Positions 43,121-51,728 of a stretch of DNA of 64,000 nucleotides are shown in pieces (the stretch's first letter is position 1; the number at the start of each line of letters is the position of its first letter). Both the position numbers and the translations under genes were made by a program. The stretch is taken from positions 1,240,001-1,304,000 of the forward strand of contig JBBCGH010000001.1 of assembly GCA_037200445.1 (NCBI GenBank), given 5' to 3'. A model generated the notes under the pieces. It was not told where the DNA came from. It ran no database searches and saw only the letters and a program-made list of their open reading frames with translations. The stretch is from Alphaproteobacteria bacterium (GTDB lineage Bacteria > Pseudomonadota > Alphaproteobacteria > Rhizobiales > Xanthobacteraceae).

Positions 43121-43617
43121 GCGCCGACGCGCGTCACAACGTTCGGCTTGAAATCAACGGCCGCGCGCATGAAGCCGAGGCCGAGCCGCGCATGCTGCTC
43201 ACGGACTTCCTGCGCCACAGGCTCGGTCTCACCGGTACGCATGTCGGCTGCGAGCACGGCGTCTGCGGCGCCTGCACGGTCCAGATCGACGGCGCGCCGG
43301 CGCGCGCCTGCCTCACCCTTGCCGTGCAGGCCGATGGCGCGAGCATCCGCACGGTGGAAGGGTTGGCGCCGGAGCCCGGCCGCCTCTCGGTGTTGCAAGA
43401 AGCCTTCCGACGCCATCACGCGCTGCAATGCGGCTTCTGCACCGCCGGCATCCTGATGTCGCTCGACTGGTATTTGCGTGAGAAGCCTGATCCATCCGAG
43501 GCGGAGCTGCGCGAATTTCTGAGTGGCCATATCTGCCGCTGCACCGGCTATGTGCCGATCGTGGCGGCGGCGCTCGATGCGGCTCGGCGCCTGCGCGAAA
43601 CAGGAGAAAGCAAATGA
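43108..43617 (+). CDS. Molybdenum hydroxylase 2Fe-2S subunit (CoxS-like)
   Basis: This 169-residue protein has the plant-type cluster motif CEHGVCGACTVQIDG with its distal Cys, and the second cluster motif CGFCTAGI plus CRCTGY. Both clusters are therefore expected. The start at 43108 follows ggagg and lies inside the FAD-subunit gene. It bridges electrons from the molybdenum site to FAD. Confidence 0.94.
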   Translation: MPRLSADARHNVRLEINGRAHEAEAEPRMLLTDFLRHRLGLTGTHVGCEHGVCGACTVQIDGAPARACLTLAVQADGASIRTVEGLAPEPGRLSVLQEAFRRHHALQCGFCTAGILMSLDWYLREKPDPSEAELREFLSGHICRCTGYVPIVAAALDAARRLRETGESK

Positions 43618-44393
43618 AATGGTGCCGGTATTCGGTCGGCGGCGAGACGTCGTTTGGGACGATTCAGGATGATACCGTGATCAAGGTCGACGGCACGCCA
43701 TGGGGCGAGCACAAGGTGACCGGAGAGATCGTGCCGCTTGCGAGCGTGAAGCTCGAGCTTCCCGTGGTCCCCAGCACCTTCTTCTGCGTCGGCGTGAACT
43801 ACCGCGACCACGTCGAGCGGATGGCGGCAAAGCGCGGCACCAAGCCGTCCTATCCGCCGCGGCCGGACATCGGCTATCGCGCCAACAATGCGCTGATCGC
43901 GCACGAGGAGAATATCGTGAAGCCGCGCGACGCCGGCGAGCAGTTCCAGTACGAGGGCGAGCTGGTCGCGGTGTTCGGCAAGCGCTGCCGCAATGTGTCG
44001 AAGGAGGAGGCGCTCAATTGCGTGTTCGGCTGGACCATCGGCAACGATGTCAGCGAGCGCACCTGGCAGGCGAACGACCGTACGCTGTGGCGCGCCAAGA
44101 ACTGCGACACGTTCAAGCCGATGGGGCCGTGGATCGTCACCGACGCGGATCTCGACGCCATGGTGACCACGATCCGCATCAACGGGCGGGTCACCGAGAC
44201 GTTCAAGACCAACAACATGATCTTCGATGCGCCGACCTACATTTCCGAGGTGAGCAAGTACTGCACCATCGAGCCGGGCGACGTGATGTGGATGGGCACC
44301 GACGGCGTGCCGGAGAACATGACGGCCGGCGACGTGTGCGAGATCGAGATTTCGGGAATTGGGGTGCTGCGCAACAAAATCGTAGCCGAATAA
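43614..44393 (+). CDS. Fumarylacetoacetate hydrolase-family protein
   Basis: This 259-residue protein has the FAH fold with metal ligands in EGELVAVFGK (Glu and Glu) and FGWTIGNDVSERTWQ (Asp), and the substrate-site sequence FCVGVNYRDHVERMA. Family members cleave acylpyruvates, hydrate 2-oxo-dienoates or decarboxylate oxaloacetate. The start overlaps the 2Fe-2S gene stop, tying it to the hydroxylase, so it probably acts on a ring-opened product of that pathway. Confidence 0.9.
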   Translation: MKWCRYSVGGETSFGTIQDDTVIKVDGTPWGEHKVTGEIVPLASVKLELPVVPSTFFCVGVNYRDHVERMAAKRGTKPSYPPRPDIGYRANNALIAHEENIVKPRDAGEQFQYEGELVAVFGKRCRNVSKEEALNCVFGWTIGNDVSERTWQANDRTLWRAKNCDTFKPMGPWIVTDADLDAMVTTIRINGRVTETFKTNNMIFDAPTYISEVSKYCTIEPGDVMWMGTDGVPENMTAGDVCEIEISGIGVLRNKIVAE

Positions 44394-44402
44394 CATCTCC
44401 GT

Positions 44403-44500
44403 CGTCATGCCCCGCGAAAGCGGGGCACCCAGTAGACACCGGCCGCGCGATACGGCCACGGCGGTGGTTGCTGGGTCGCCCGCCTTCGCGGGCGATGACG
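44403..44500. repeat. Paired-hairpin intergenic repeat, copy 1 (CGTCAT...ATGACG family)
   Basis: Outer CGTCAT/ATGACG arms enclose two hairpins, CCCCGC-GAAA-GCGGGG and CGCCCGC-CTTC-GCGGGCG, with CCAGTA/CTGG between them. It lies between the stops of two convergent genes. Copies 2 and 3 are at 51552 and 52566. Confidence 0.9.
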
Positions 44501-44510
44501 AGCTCTGAGA

Positions 44511-45359
44511 TCACGGCAATTTCCGCACCCACTCCGCAATCGCCTTCACGACCGCGGCCGGCTGCTCAGGCAGCAACGCGTGGCTGGAGTTCGGGATCAC
44601 CGCGAGCGCGACGCGATCGGGGAATTCGTTCTTCAGGTCGTTGCGCGAAGCCTCGGGCATGAAGGGATCGTTGCCGGCCTGCAGGTCGAACAGCGGCACA
44701 TTGCCTGCCGCCCACCAGTCGGATTGTTTTACATTGGCGGCAGCGACGCGCTGCGCCTCGCTCGCCTCTTTCCACCAGCCCTTCAGCCAGATGCGCGGAT
44801 CGTTGCCGCTCGCGAAGAAAATCTCCTGCATGGCGGCAAGCCGCTCGGCCTCGGGTACGGACTCGTCCGCGCTCTTCGAGACGAGTTGCGAGAGCCGCGG
44901 CGGAAACTTCTTCGCCGCTGCCGCGGCGAGCACAACGCCTCGCACCAGCTTCGGGTGGTCGACCGCCGTCATGCGCGCGACCCAGTTGCCATAGGCATGC
45001 CCGACGATCACCGCGGGGCCTGCGTTCTCGCGGTCGATGACGGTCGCGACATCGCGGGCGAGATCGTGCAGCGTGATATCCTTGAGCGGTCCCTGGCTCG
45101 CGTGCATGCCGCGCGGCTGCGGGCGCAGCACGCGGAAGCCTTCTTTCGCCAAACCTGCCGCGACCTCGTCGTAGTCCTCAGAATCGCGTCCGCGCGAGGG
45201 CAACAGCACGATCAGCGGGCCGCGCCCCTCGGCAATAAGATCGATCGTCACGTTGCCGTAGGTGACGAGACTGCGCGTGCGCTCCTGCGCCAGTGCCTGG
45301 CCGGCCATCAGCATCGCTCCCAGGACGAATGAAAAAGCGACCGCGCATCGCATGGGCAT
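44511..45359 (-). CDS. Secreted alpha/beta-hydrolase-fold protein with Ala at the nucleophile position
   Basis: This 282-residue protein has a signal peptide (CAVAFSFVLGAMLMAGQALA, cleavage before QERTR). The fold motifs are present: oxyanion region LLPSRGRDSEDY, and the elbow VGHAYGNWVARM, where the usual G-x-S-x-G serine is Ala. The late acid and His region (GNDPFMP, NSSHALLPEQ) is intact. Without the nucleophile it may be a non-hydrolytic relative or use another residue. It is convergent with the FAH gene and stands alone. Confidence 0.85.
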   Translation of the reverse strand: MPMRCAVAFSFVLGAMLMAGQALAQERTRSLVTYGNVTIDLIAEGRGPLIVLLPSRGRDSEDYDEVAAGLAKEGFRVLRPQPRGMHASQGPLKDITLHDLARDVATVIDRENAGPAVIVGHAYGNWVARMTAVDHPKLVRGVVLAAAAAKKFPPRLSQLVSKSADESVPEAERLAAMQEIFFASGNDPRIWLKGWWKEASEAQRVAAANVKQSDWWAAGNVPLFDLQAGNDPFMPEASRNDLKNEFPDRVALAVIPNSSHALLPEQPAAVVKAIAEWVRKLP

Positions 45360-45462
45360 TCTCCCTGCTGCAGGCTAGCCGAACGGCCGCGCATGCGCAC
45401 CATGCGTAACGCGTGTTGATCGGCGCCGCGCCGAAGGGCAGAGTGGGATCGGGAGAAAGCGC

Positions 45463-45843
45463 ATGCCAAACGACGCCACGTCGCCCTACGCGACCTACCT
45501 GTCGCACCTCGAAAAGGGCGAGCTCGCCTATCAGTTCAGTCCTGCGGCCAATCGCGCGGTGTTTTTTCCGCGCGTGCTCTGCCCCTACACCGGATCGGAC
45601 AAGCTCGAATGGCGCGTCAGCAAGGGCCGCGGCACGGTGTATGCGACCACGGTGGTGCACCCCGCGGAGGGGCAACCATTCAACGTCGCGCTGATCGACT
45701 GCGACGAAGGCTTCCGGCTGATGAGCCGCGTCGAAGACGTTGCGCCCGACGCCGTGAAGATGGGCATGCGGGTGAAATTCCGCGTGCACAAGCCCGGCGG
45801 CGAAAACGATCCGATCCCCGTGTTCACCCCGGAGGCTGCGTGA
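45463..45843 (+). CDS. DUF35 OB-fold protein partner of thiolase-like enzyme
   Basis: This 126-residue protein has an N-terminal helix and rubredoxin-like remnant with a single Cys (RVLCPYTGSDKLEW), then the OB-fold part GTVYATTVVHPAEGQPFNVALIDCDEGFRL in two blocks. The other zinc cysteines are lost. DUF35 proteins bind CoA esters and form complexes with thiolase-like proteins, for example the Ltp2 aldolase in steroid side-chain removal. Its stop overlaps the ATG of the thiolase gene (TGATG). Confidence 0.88.
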   Translation: MPNDATSPYATYLSHLEKGELAYQFSPAANRAVFFPRVLCPYTGSDKLEWRVSKGRGTVYATTVVHPAEGQPFNVALIDCDEGFRLMSRVEDVAPDAVKMGMRVKFRVHKPGGENDPIPVFTPEAA

Positions 45844-46997
45844 TGGACGGCTTGAAGCGCGGCGCAGCGGCGATCGTCGGCGTTGCCGAATCGGACCTCG
45901 GCCAGGTCGCCGACGGCATGAGCCCGATGGATCTTGTGGCGCAGGGCGTGCAGCGCGCGCTCGCCGATTGCGGGCTGACTCTCAAGGACGTCGATGGCCT
46001 GTTCTGCGCCATGACGCAGGCGCGCATGTCGATCGTGCAGATGATCGAGTATCTCGGCATCGCGCCGAAGTTCATCGGCTCGTCGATGACCGGCGGCTCG
46101 TCGTTCGAGTTTCATGTTGCGCAGGCCGCGGCCGCCATTCAGGCCGGCCTCTGCAGCGTGGCGGTGATCGCCTACGGCTCGACCCAGCGCAGCGTCGGGC
46201 GAAAGCAGTCGTCCGCGCGCGAGATCAATCCATATGAGACGCCGTTCAACCCGTTCATGCCGACCAGCGCGTATGCGCTCGCAGCCTCTCGCCACATGCA
46301 TGAATTTGGCACCACGCGCGAGCAATTGGCTGAGGTCGCGGTCGCGGCGCGCAAGTGGGCGCAGCTCAACCCGGTCGCGTGGGAGAAGAAGGATCTCACC
46401 GTCGCGGACGTGCTGAAGTCGCGCATGATCTCGTATCCGTTCACGGTGCGGGATTGCTGCCTCGTCACCGACGGCGGCGGCGCGGTCGTGATGACCAGCG
46501 CCGAGCGCGCCAAGTCATGCAAGAAACCGCCCGCTTACGTGCTCGGCTGCGGCCATGGTGTCACGCATGCGAGCATCTCGTGCATGCCCGACCTGACGGT
46601 GACCGGCGCCAAGGCCGCGGGCGAAGCCGCCTACAAGATGGCGAAGCTTTCGGCGAAAGACTGCGACATGGTGCAGCTCTACGACGCCTTCACCATCAAC
46701 ACGGTGCTGTTCCTGGAAGACCTCGGCTTCTGCCCGAAGGGCGAGGGCGGGGCATTCGTCTCGGGCGGCAACATCGCGCCGGGCGGCAAGCTGCCAGTCA
46801 ACACCAACGGCGGCGGGCTCTCCTACTGCCATCCCGGCATGTACGGGCTGTTCATCTTGATCGAGGGGGTTCGGCAGCTGCGCGGTGAATCCGGCGCGCG
46901 GCAGGTGAAGAAGCATGACGTCGCGATGGTGCACGGCAACGGCGGCGTGCTCTCCGCGCAGGCGAGCGTGATCCTGGGGAGCGGGGCGACGGTCTAG
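45843..46997 (+). CDS. Thiolase-like protein (SCP2/Ltp2 type) without the first catalytic cysteine
   Basis: The protein has 384 residues with the thiolase fold. At the place of the acyl-carrying cysteine it reads SSMTGGSSFEFHVA, so normal Claisen thiolysis is unlikely. The later motif GGGLSYCHPGMYG keeps the His and a Cys, and the end is MVHGNGGVLSAQASVIL. Pairing with DUF35 suggests a lyase or aldolase on a CoA ester. It ends convergently with the following alpha/beta hydrolase, sharing CTAG. Confidence 0.88.
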   Translation: MDGLKRGAAAIVGVAESDLGQVADGMSPMDLVAQGVQRALADCGLTLKDVDGLFCAMTQARMSIVQMIEYLGIAPKFIGSSMTGGSSFEFHVAQAAAAIQAGLCSVAVIAYGSTQRSVGRKQSSAREINPYETPFNPFMPTSAYALAASRHMHEFGTTREQLAEVAVAARKWAQLNPVAWEKKDLTVADVLKSRMISYPFTVRDCCLVTDGGGAVVMTSAERAKSCKKPPAYVLGCGHGVTHASISCMPDLTVTGAKAAGEAAYKMAKLSAKDCDMVQLYDAFTINTVLFLEDLGFCPKGEGGAFVSGGNIAPGGKLPVNTNGGGLSYCHPGMYGLFILIEGVRQLRGESGARQVKKHDVAMVHGNGGVLSAQASVILGSGATV

Positions 46998-47782
46998 GCG
47001 CCCGCCGCGTCCAGAAACGCGCCGATCTCCGTCGCGACCAACTCCGGCGTCTGCCAGCCGGCGTAGTGGCCGGTGCGCAGCACCTTGAACTTTGCGCCTG
47101 GAATCGCCTTTGCGATCGGCTCGACGCGGTAGGGAGGGCGGCCACGATCGAACTCGCCGCCGATCACCAGCACCGGGCATCTGATGGACGGCAGCTCGGG
47201 CGTAAGGTCGGTGTTGGAAAGCATGCGGTAGACCGCCGCAAAGCTCGCCGGATCGTTGCCGAGCCAGCGCGCGCGCCAGGCCGAAAAGCGCGCCCGGTCG
47301 CCGCGCAGTTCCTCCGCATAACCGTTGTTGGCCGTCGTCTCGAAGGCGACGCGCACGCCGTTGCGCTCGAAATCGTCGACGCGTGCTAGCGTTACGGCGC
47401 GGTTCTCGGGTGGCATGAAGGTCGCAGGACTGGTGACGGCAACCGCGGCGATGCGATCGGGAAAACGAAAGGCCGTGTGCAACGCGATCGCGCCGCCGAC
47501 GGCGGTGCCGCCGAGCGCGATCTTCTCCTTGATGCCGAGCGCATCGAGCAGGGCGATCAGATCGTCCGTCATCGTGTCGATGGTCAGCGGCCCGCGGATT
47601 TTTTCCGAGAATCCCGCGCCGCGCGTGTCGTAACGCACGACCCGCCGGTGGGCCGCGAGGATCGGCGCAACGAGCCCCCAGCTCTCCATGCTGCCGCCCA
47701 TCTCGTGGATCAGCACAACGGGTTTGCCGGCACCCTCGACGGCGTAGCGCAGCGAGACGCCGTTTGCCTCGGTGAAGTTCAT
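46994..47782 (-). CDS. Alpha/beta hydrolase, 3-oxoadipate enol-lactonase-like, atypical nucleophile elbow
   Basis: This 262-residue protein starts NFTEANGVSLRYAVEGAGKPVVLIHEMGG, then has the elbow ALGGTAVGGAIAL, where the serine position is Ala as in the other hydrolase here, and a late acid/His pair (GGEFDRGRPP, TGHYAGWQ). Enol-lactonase-like enzymes often sit beside CoA transferases of the beta-ketoadipate type, as here. The ATG overlaps the CoA transferase B stop. Whether it hydrolyses anything is uncertain. Confidence 0.85.
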   Translation of the reverse strand: MNFTEANGVSLRYAVEGAGKPVVLIHEMGGSMESWGLVAPILAAHRRVVRYDTRGAGFSEKIRGPLTIDTMTDDLIALLDALGIKEKIALGGTAVGGAIALHTAFRFPDRIAAVAVTSPATFMPPENRAVTLARVDDFERNGVRVAFETTANNGYAEELRGDRARFSAWRARWLGNDPASFAAVYRMLSNTDLTPELPSIRCPVLVIGGEFDRGRPPYRVEPIAKAIPGAKFKVLRTGHYAGWQTPELVATEIGAFLDAAGA

Positions 47783-48459
47783 GGCGTTTCCACAATCGCC
47801 GGGGCGGTGAGCACTTTGCAATCCGGCGCAAAGGTCAGCGGTGCGCCGGTCTTCGCCTGCAATTCGTCGCGGCTGATGTCGACCATTTCGCGCACCACGA
47901 AGCCGCCCGGTGTCACATCGACGACCGCCAAATCCGTATAGACGCGGGTCACGCATTTGACCGCCGTCAGCGGCAGCGCGCACTTCTCCAGCAGCCGCGG
48001 CGCGCCCTTGCGCGTCACGTGCTCCATGATGACGCGCACCTCGCGCGCGCAGGCGGCGAGATCCATCGCGCCGCCGACCAGCGGTCCGCGGTTGGGCACG
48101 CGCATGTCCCAGTTGGCAAGGTCGCCGTTCGCCGCCACCTCGAAGGCGCCGAGGATGGTCACGTCGATGTGCCCGCCGCGGATCATGGCGAACGACCACG
48201 ATGAATCGACGATCGAGGCGCCCGCCCGCAGCGTGATGCGGCGCGAGCCTGCGTCCACCAGGTCGGTGTCGGCCTTGTCGGGCGCGGCAAGCGGCCCGAC
48301 GCCGACCACACCGTTCTCCGACTGGAGGATCACGTCGACTTCGGGGCGCAAATAGTCCGAGCAATGCACCGGCAGCCCGATCCCGAGATTGACGACCTGG
48401 CCGTCATCGATGTCCTGCGCGGCGCGCCAGGTGATCTGCAGCCGGTTGAGCGCGCTCAT
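47779..48459 (-). CDS. 3-oxoacid CoA-transferase subunit B
   Basis: This 226-residue protein has the catalytic Glu in SENGVVGVGP, the metal-free family motif and GGAMDLAACAREV. With subunit A it moves CoA between succinyl-CoA or another donor and an oxo acid. It overlaps both neighbours by 4 bases (ATGA), so the three genes CoA-transferase A, B and hydrolase form one tight operon. Confidence 0.92.
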   Translation of the reverse strand: MSALNRLQITWRAAQDIDDGQVVNLGIGLPVHCSDYLRPEVDVILQSENGVVGVGPLAAPDKADTDLVDAGSRRITLRAGASIVDSSWSFAMIRGGHIDVTILGAFEVAANGDLANWDMRVPNRGPLVGGAMDLAACAREVRVIMEHVTRKGAPRLLEKCALPLTAVKCVTRVYTDLAVVDVTPGGFVVREMVDISRDELQAKTGAPLTFAPDCKVLTAPAIVETP

Positions 48460-49118
48460 GCGGTCACCACGCGGTCGATGTAGACGCCAGGCAACTGGAT
48501 GCGCTCCCGCGGGAGCAGGTCCTCGGAGACGGTGCGCACCTCGGCCACCGCCAGCCTGGCGGCGCTGGCCATCGCGGGGCCGAAGTTCATCTGCGCGTAG
48601 TTGAACACCAGGTTGCCGAGCCGGTCCGCCGTGTCGGCGCGCACCAGCGCCAGATCGCCGGTGATCGCGGTCTCCATCACATAGTCGCGGTCGCCGAAGC
48701 GGCGTATCTCCTTGCCTTCGGCCAGTCCGGTGCCGAAGCCCACCGGCGTGTAGAACGCCGGAATACCGGCACCACCGGCACGGATACGCTCCGTGAAGCT
48801 GCCCTGCGGCACCATTTCGAGCTCGATCTTGCCGGCCATCCAGCGCGTCTCGAACGGCGAGGGCTCCTTGTCGTGCCCGCGTGCGGCCGTGCAGATCACC
48901 TTGCGCACCTGGTCGTTCGCGATCAGCTCATGCGTCAGCGAATAGCGGTGCGTCGCCGAATTCACCACCAATGTGAGATTCTTTGGTCCCTTGTCGCGCA
49001 ATGCGCGAAGCAGCTTGTTGGGAAAGCCCGCGCCGCCGAAACCGGTGATGAAGACCGTTGCGCCGTCCGACACGCCCTCGAGCGCATCGGCAAAGCTCAC
49101 ACGCTTGTCGATCGGCAT
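48456..49118 (-). CDS. 3-oxoacid CoA-transferase subunit A
   Basis: This 220-residue protein has the CoA-binding Gly motif VFITGFGGAGFPNKLL and the later GGAGIPAFYTPVGFGTGLAEGKE. The start at 49118 follows ggggtgga. The first gene of the minus-strand trio. The nearest homologous pairs are PcaI/PcaJ and glutaconate-type transferases; the acid is unknown. Confidence 0.92.
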   Translation of the reverse strand: MPIDKRVSFADALEGVSDGATVFITGFGGAGFPNKLLRALRDKGPKNLTLVVNSATHRYSLTHELIANDQVRKVICTAARGHDKEPSPFETRWMAGKIELEMVPQGSFTERIRAGGAGIPAFYTPVGFGTGLAEGKEIRRFGDRDYVMETAITGDLALVRADTADRLGNLVFNYAQMNFGPAMASAARLAVAEVRTVSEDLLPRERIQLPGVYIDRVVTA

Positions 49119-49242
49119 TCCACCCCCGCGATTTTGCAACTGTCTAGCATCCGTCGCCGCGTCCGGCCATGAGGAATGCGGGGATGTGTCATGACTTTGC
49201 GGCGGGCACGAATGATGCCAAGCTCGCCCCAGAGGGAACGCA

Positions 49243-49869
49243 ATGAAGGACATGCTGCTGCACTGGTCGCCGCGCTCGCCGTTCGTGCGCAAGGTGATGA
49301 TCGCGGCGCGTGAGTGCGGGCTTGCGAACCGGATCGAGACGGTGCGGACTGTCGTGGCCGCTTCGGAGCCGAACACCGAACTGATGAAGGAGAATCCGCA
49401 GAGCCGGCTGCCGACCCTGCGCTTGGCCGACGGCACAGTGGTCTATGACTCGCCGGTGATCTGCGAATATTTCGACATGCTGGCGGGCGGCGGCAGGCTC
49501 TTCCCGCAGGCATTCCCGGAGCGGCTCGTCGCGCTGCGCCGTCAATCGCTTGGCGACGGCATGCTCGACACGCTGCTGATGTGGCGTGGCGAGGTAACCC
49601 GGCCGCCGGCGCAACAGTCGATCAAGCACATGCAGGCGTGGCGGCTGAAGACCAATGTCTCGGTCGATGCGCTGGAGGAAGAAGCCGATGCGCTCGCGGC
49701 TTCGACGTTCTCGATCGGCCACGTCGCGCTCGGCGTGGCGCTCGGGTACACCGATTTCCGCTTTCCCGAGCTGAAGTGGCGCGGGGACCATCCGAAGCTC
49801 GCCGCATGGCACGCGACCTTCGAGGCGCGCCCGTCCGCGAAAGCGAATACGCCCGTGGACGAGCCGTGA
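49243..49869 (+). CDS. Glutathione S-transferase-like protein
   Basis: This 208-residue protein has an N-terminal thioredoxin-like domain (LHWSPRSPFVRKVMIAARE with a possible catalytic Ser, ENPQSRLPTLRLADGTVVYDSPVI with the conserved cis-Pro and Asp-Ser) and a helical C-terminal domain. A promoter must lie in the 124-bp space before it. Its stop overlaps the GTG of the next gene, so the three-gene set 49243-51541 is one operon. Confidence 0.88.
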   Translation: MKDMLLHWSPRSPFVRKVMIAARECGLANRIETVRTVVAASEPNTELMKENPQSRLPTLRLADGTVVYDSPVICEYFDMLAGGGRLFPQAFPERLVALRRQSLGDGMLDTLLMWRGEVTRPPAQQSIKHMQAWRLKTNVSVDALEEEADALAASTFSIGHVALGVALGYTDFRFPELKWRGDHPKLAAWHATFEARPSAKANTPVDEP

Positions 49870-50759
49870 TTCATCATCACGCGATCGGTGATGCGAAGAT
49901 CACCGGCGTCATCGAATATTCCGGCCCGACGCACGCGCCGGAATTTCTCTATCCGGCCGTCGGCAAGGCCGAGCGCGATGCCGTACTCAAGGCGAATGCA
50001 AGCTGGCTTGCGCCCCATCATTACGCGCCGAACATCGACCGGCTGATCGTCACCATCCAGCTCTGGGTGGTGCGCGCCGGCGGCAACGTGATCATCGTCG
50101 ACACTGGCGTCGGCAACCGCAAGGAGCGCGCCGCGGCCGCGCGCATGCACCAGCTCAACACGCTGGTGATGCCGTGGCTCGAATCGATCGGCGCCGGGCC
50201 CGAGCAGGTCACCCATGTGGTGATGACGCACCTGCACACCGATCACGTCGGCTGGAATACGGTCGAGAAAGACGGCCGCTGGGTGCCGGCATTCCCAAAG
50301 GCGCGCTATTTGATCCCGCAGGCCGAGTTCGACTACTGGAAGGCGGAATATGAGAAGGGCGACAAGGCCGTGAACCAGGGCTCCTTCGTCGACAGCGTGC
50401 TTCCGGTGCTCCATGCCGGGCTGGTCGACTTCATGGACGGCAAGAGCGAGGTCGCTGGCTGCCTCGCGCCCGAGCCGGTGCCCGGCCACGCGCCCGGCAT
50501 GCTCTCATTCCGGGTCCGCTCGCGCGGCGAAGAAGGGCTGTTCTGCGCCGACATCCTGCACAACGCGATCCAGGTCGTGCGTCCCGGCTGGAACGACCGC
50601 TACGTGCTGTGGGCCGACAAGGCGCTGGAGTCGCGCGCGATCGGGCTGAAGCGCGCCTGCGAGCGCGGCGCGCTGCTGATGCCGATGCATCTCGGCGCGC
50701 CCTATTGCGGTTATGTGCGCCGGCAGGGAGACGGCTACGCCTTCGAGCCGGCATCATGA
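49866..50759 (+). CDS. Metallo-beta-lactamase-fold hydrolase
   Basis: This 297-residue protein has HLHTDHVGWN (the H-x-H-x-D-H metal motif with both zinc sites), VDTGVGN and GHAPGMLSF as further metal motifs. No signal peptide, so cytoplasmic. Family members hydrolyse lactones, thioesters or CoA-linked intermediates. The GTG start overlaps the upstream stop; an ATG is not available close by. It overlaps the aldolase gene by 4 bases. Confidence 0.9.
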   Translation: MIHHHAIGDAKITGVIEYSGPTHAPEFLYPAVGKAERDAVLKANASWLAPHHYAPNIDRLIVTIQLWVVRAGGNVIIVDTGVGNRKERAAAARMHQLNTLVMPWLESIGAGPEQVTHVVMTHLHTDHVGWNTVEKDGRWVPAFPKARYLIPQAEFDYWKAEYEKGDKAVNQGSFVDSVLPVLHAGLVDFMDGKSEVAGCLAPEPVPGHAPGMLSFRVRSRGEEGLFCADILHNAIQVVRPGWNDRYVLWADKALESRAIGLKRACERGALLMPMHLGAPYCGYVRRQGDGYAFEPAS

Positions 50760-51541
50760 CCGAAACTGTTCGCAACAGCCTGAAGGAGCGCCTCGCGCGC
50801 GGCGAAGTTGCCTCGTCGATGACCGTGCGGCTCTCGCGCTCGGTCGAGATCGCGCAGCTCGCCGCCACCGCGGGCTTCGACTCGCTCTATGTCGACCTCG
50901 AGCACTCCTCGCTCTCGCTCGAAACGACCAGCCAGATCTGCTGCGCGGCGCTGACCTGCGGGATCGCGCCGCTGGTGCGCGTCGCCCAGGTCGAATTGAT
51001 CCAGCGCGTGCTCGACGGCGGCGCGCTCGGCATCATTGCGCCGGATGTGCGCAACGCCGCACAGGCGCGCGACATCGTGCGCGCCGCGAAATATCCGCCG
51101 CAGGGCGAGCGGGGCTTTGCCAGCGTGATCGCGCAGCTTCAGTATCGCACCGTGCCGACGCGCGATCTCTACCGGGCAGTCAACGACGCCACGATGGTGA
51201 TCGTGCAGTTCGAAAGCGCCGAGGCGATCGACCGCGCGGACGAAATCTTCGCCGTCGAGGGTGTCGACATGGCGCTGTTCGGCACCAATGATCTCACCGC
51301 CGACATGGGCATCCCGGGAGATTACGAGAACCCGAAGGTGCACGACGCTTATGTGCGCGCAATTGCTGCGGCAAAAAAGCACGGCAAGCATGTGGGCGTC
51401 GGCGGGCTTGGCGGAAAACCGAAGCTCACCGCCGAGTTCGTCAAGATGGGCGCCCGCTATGTGTCGACGGGTACCGACCTCGGTTTCCTGCTCAACGCCG
51501 CGACCGCACAGGCGAAGCAGGTGAGGGCGCTGGAGACCTAA
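50756..51541 (+). CDS. HpcH/HpaI-family aldolase/citrate lyase
   Basis: This 261-residue protein carries the HpaI barrel, with FDSLYVDLEHSSLSLE (catalytic base and metal region), IAPDVRNAAQARDIVRAAKYPP and FGTNDLTADMG. It cleaves or forms 4-hydroxy-2-oxoacids, releasing pyruvate in aromatic meta-cleavage and related pathways. The last gene of its operon; a paired-hairpin repeat follows and probably ends the transcript. Confidence 0.9.
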   Translation: MTETVRNSLKERLARGEVASSMTVRLSRSVEIAQLAATAGFDSLYVDLEHSSLSLETTSQICCAALTCGIAPLVRVAQVELIQRVLDGGALGIIAPDVRNAAQARDIVRAAKYPPQGERGFASVIAQLQYRTVPTRDLYRAVNDATMVIVQFESAEAIDRADEIFAVEGVDMALFGTNDLTADMGIPGDYENPKVHDAYVRAIAAAKKHGKHVGVGGLGGKPKLTAEFVKMGARYVSTGTDLGFLLNAATAQAKQVRALET

Positions 51542-51551
51542 CGTCGTTGCT

Positions 51552-51636
51552 CGTCATGCCCCGCGAAAGCGGGGCACCCAGTAATCACCGGCAACACTTC
51601 TGTTTAGTGGGTCGCCCGCCTTCGCGGGCGATGACG
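51552..51636. repeat. Paired-hairpin intergenic repeat, copy 2
   Basis: Same outer CGTCAT/ATGACG arms and the two inner hairpins as copy 1, with the shorter 31-base centre. It lies 11 bases after the aldolase stop. Confidence 0.9.
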
Positions 51637-51728
51637 ACGGAGAGTTGTGCGGCGCCCCGGAATGACAGCGGCTGGCACACTCCCTGCTTCCCCGCTAAGC
51701 TTTCGTCAGCCAACAGAGGGACCTCCCA

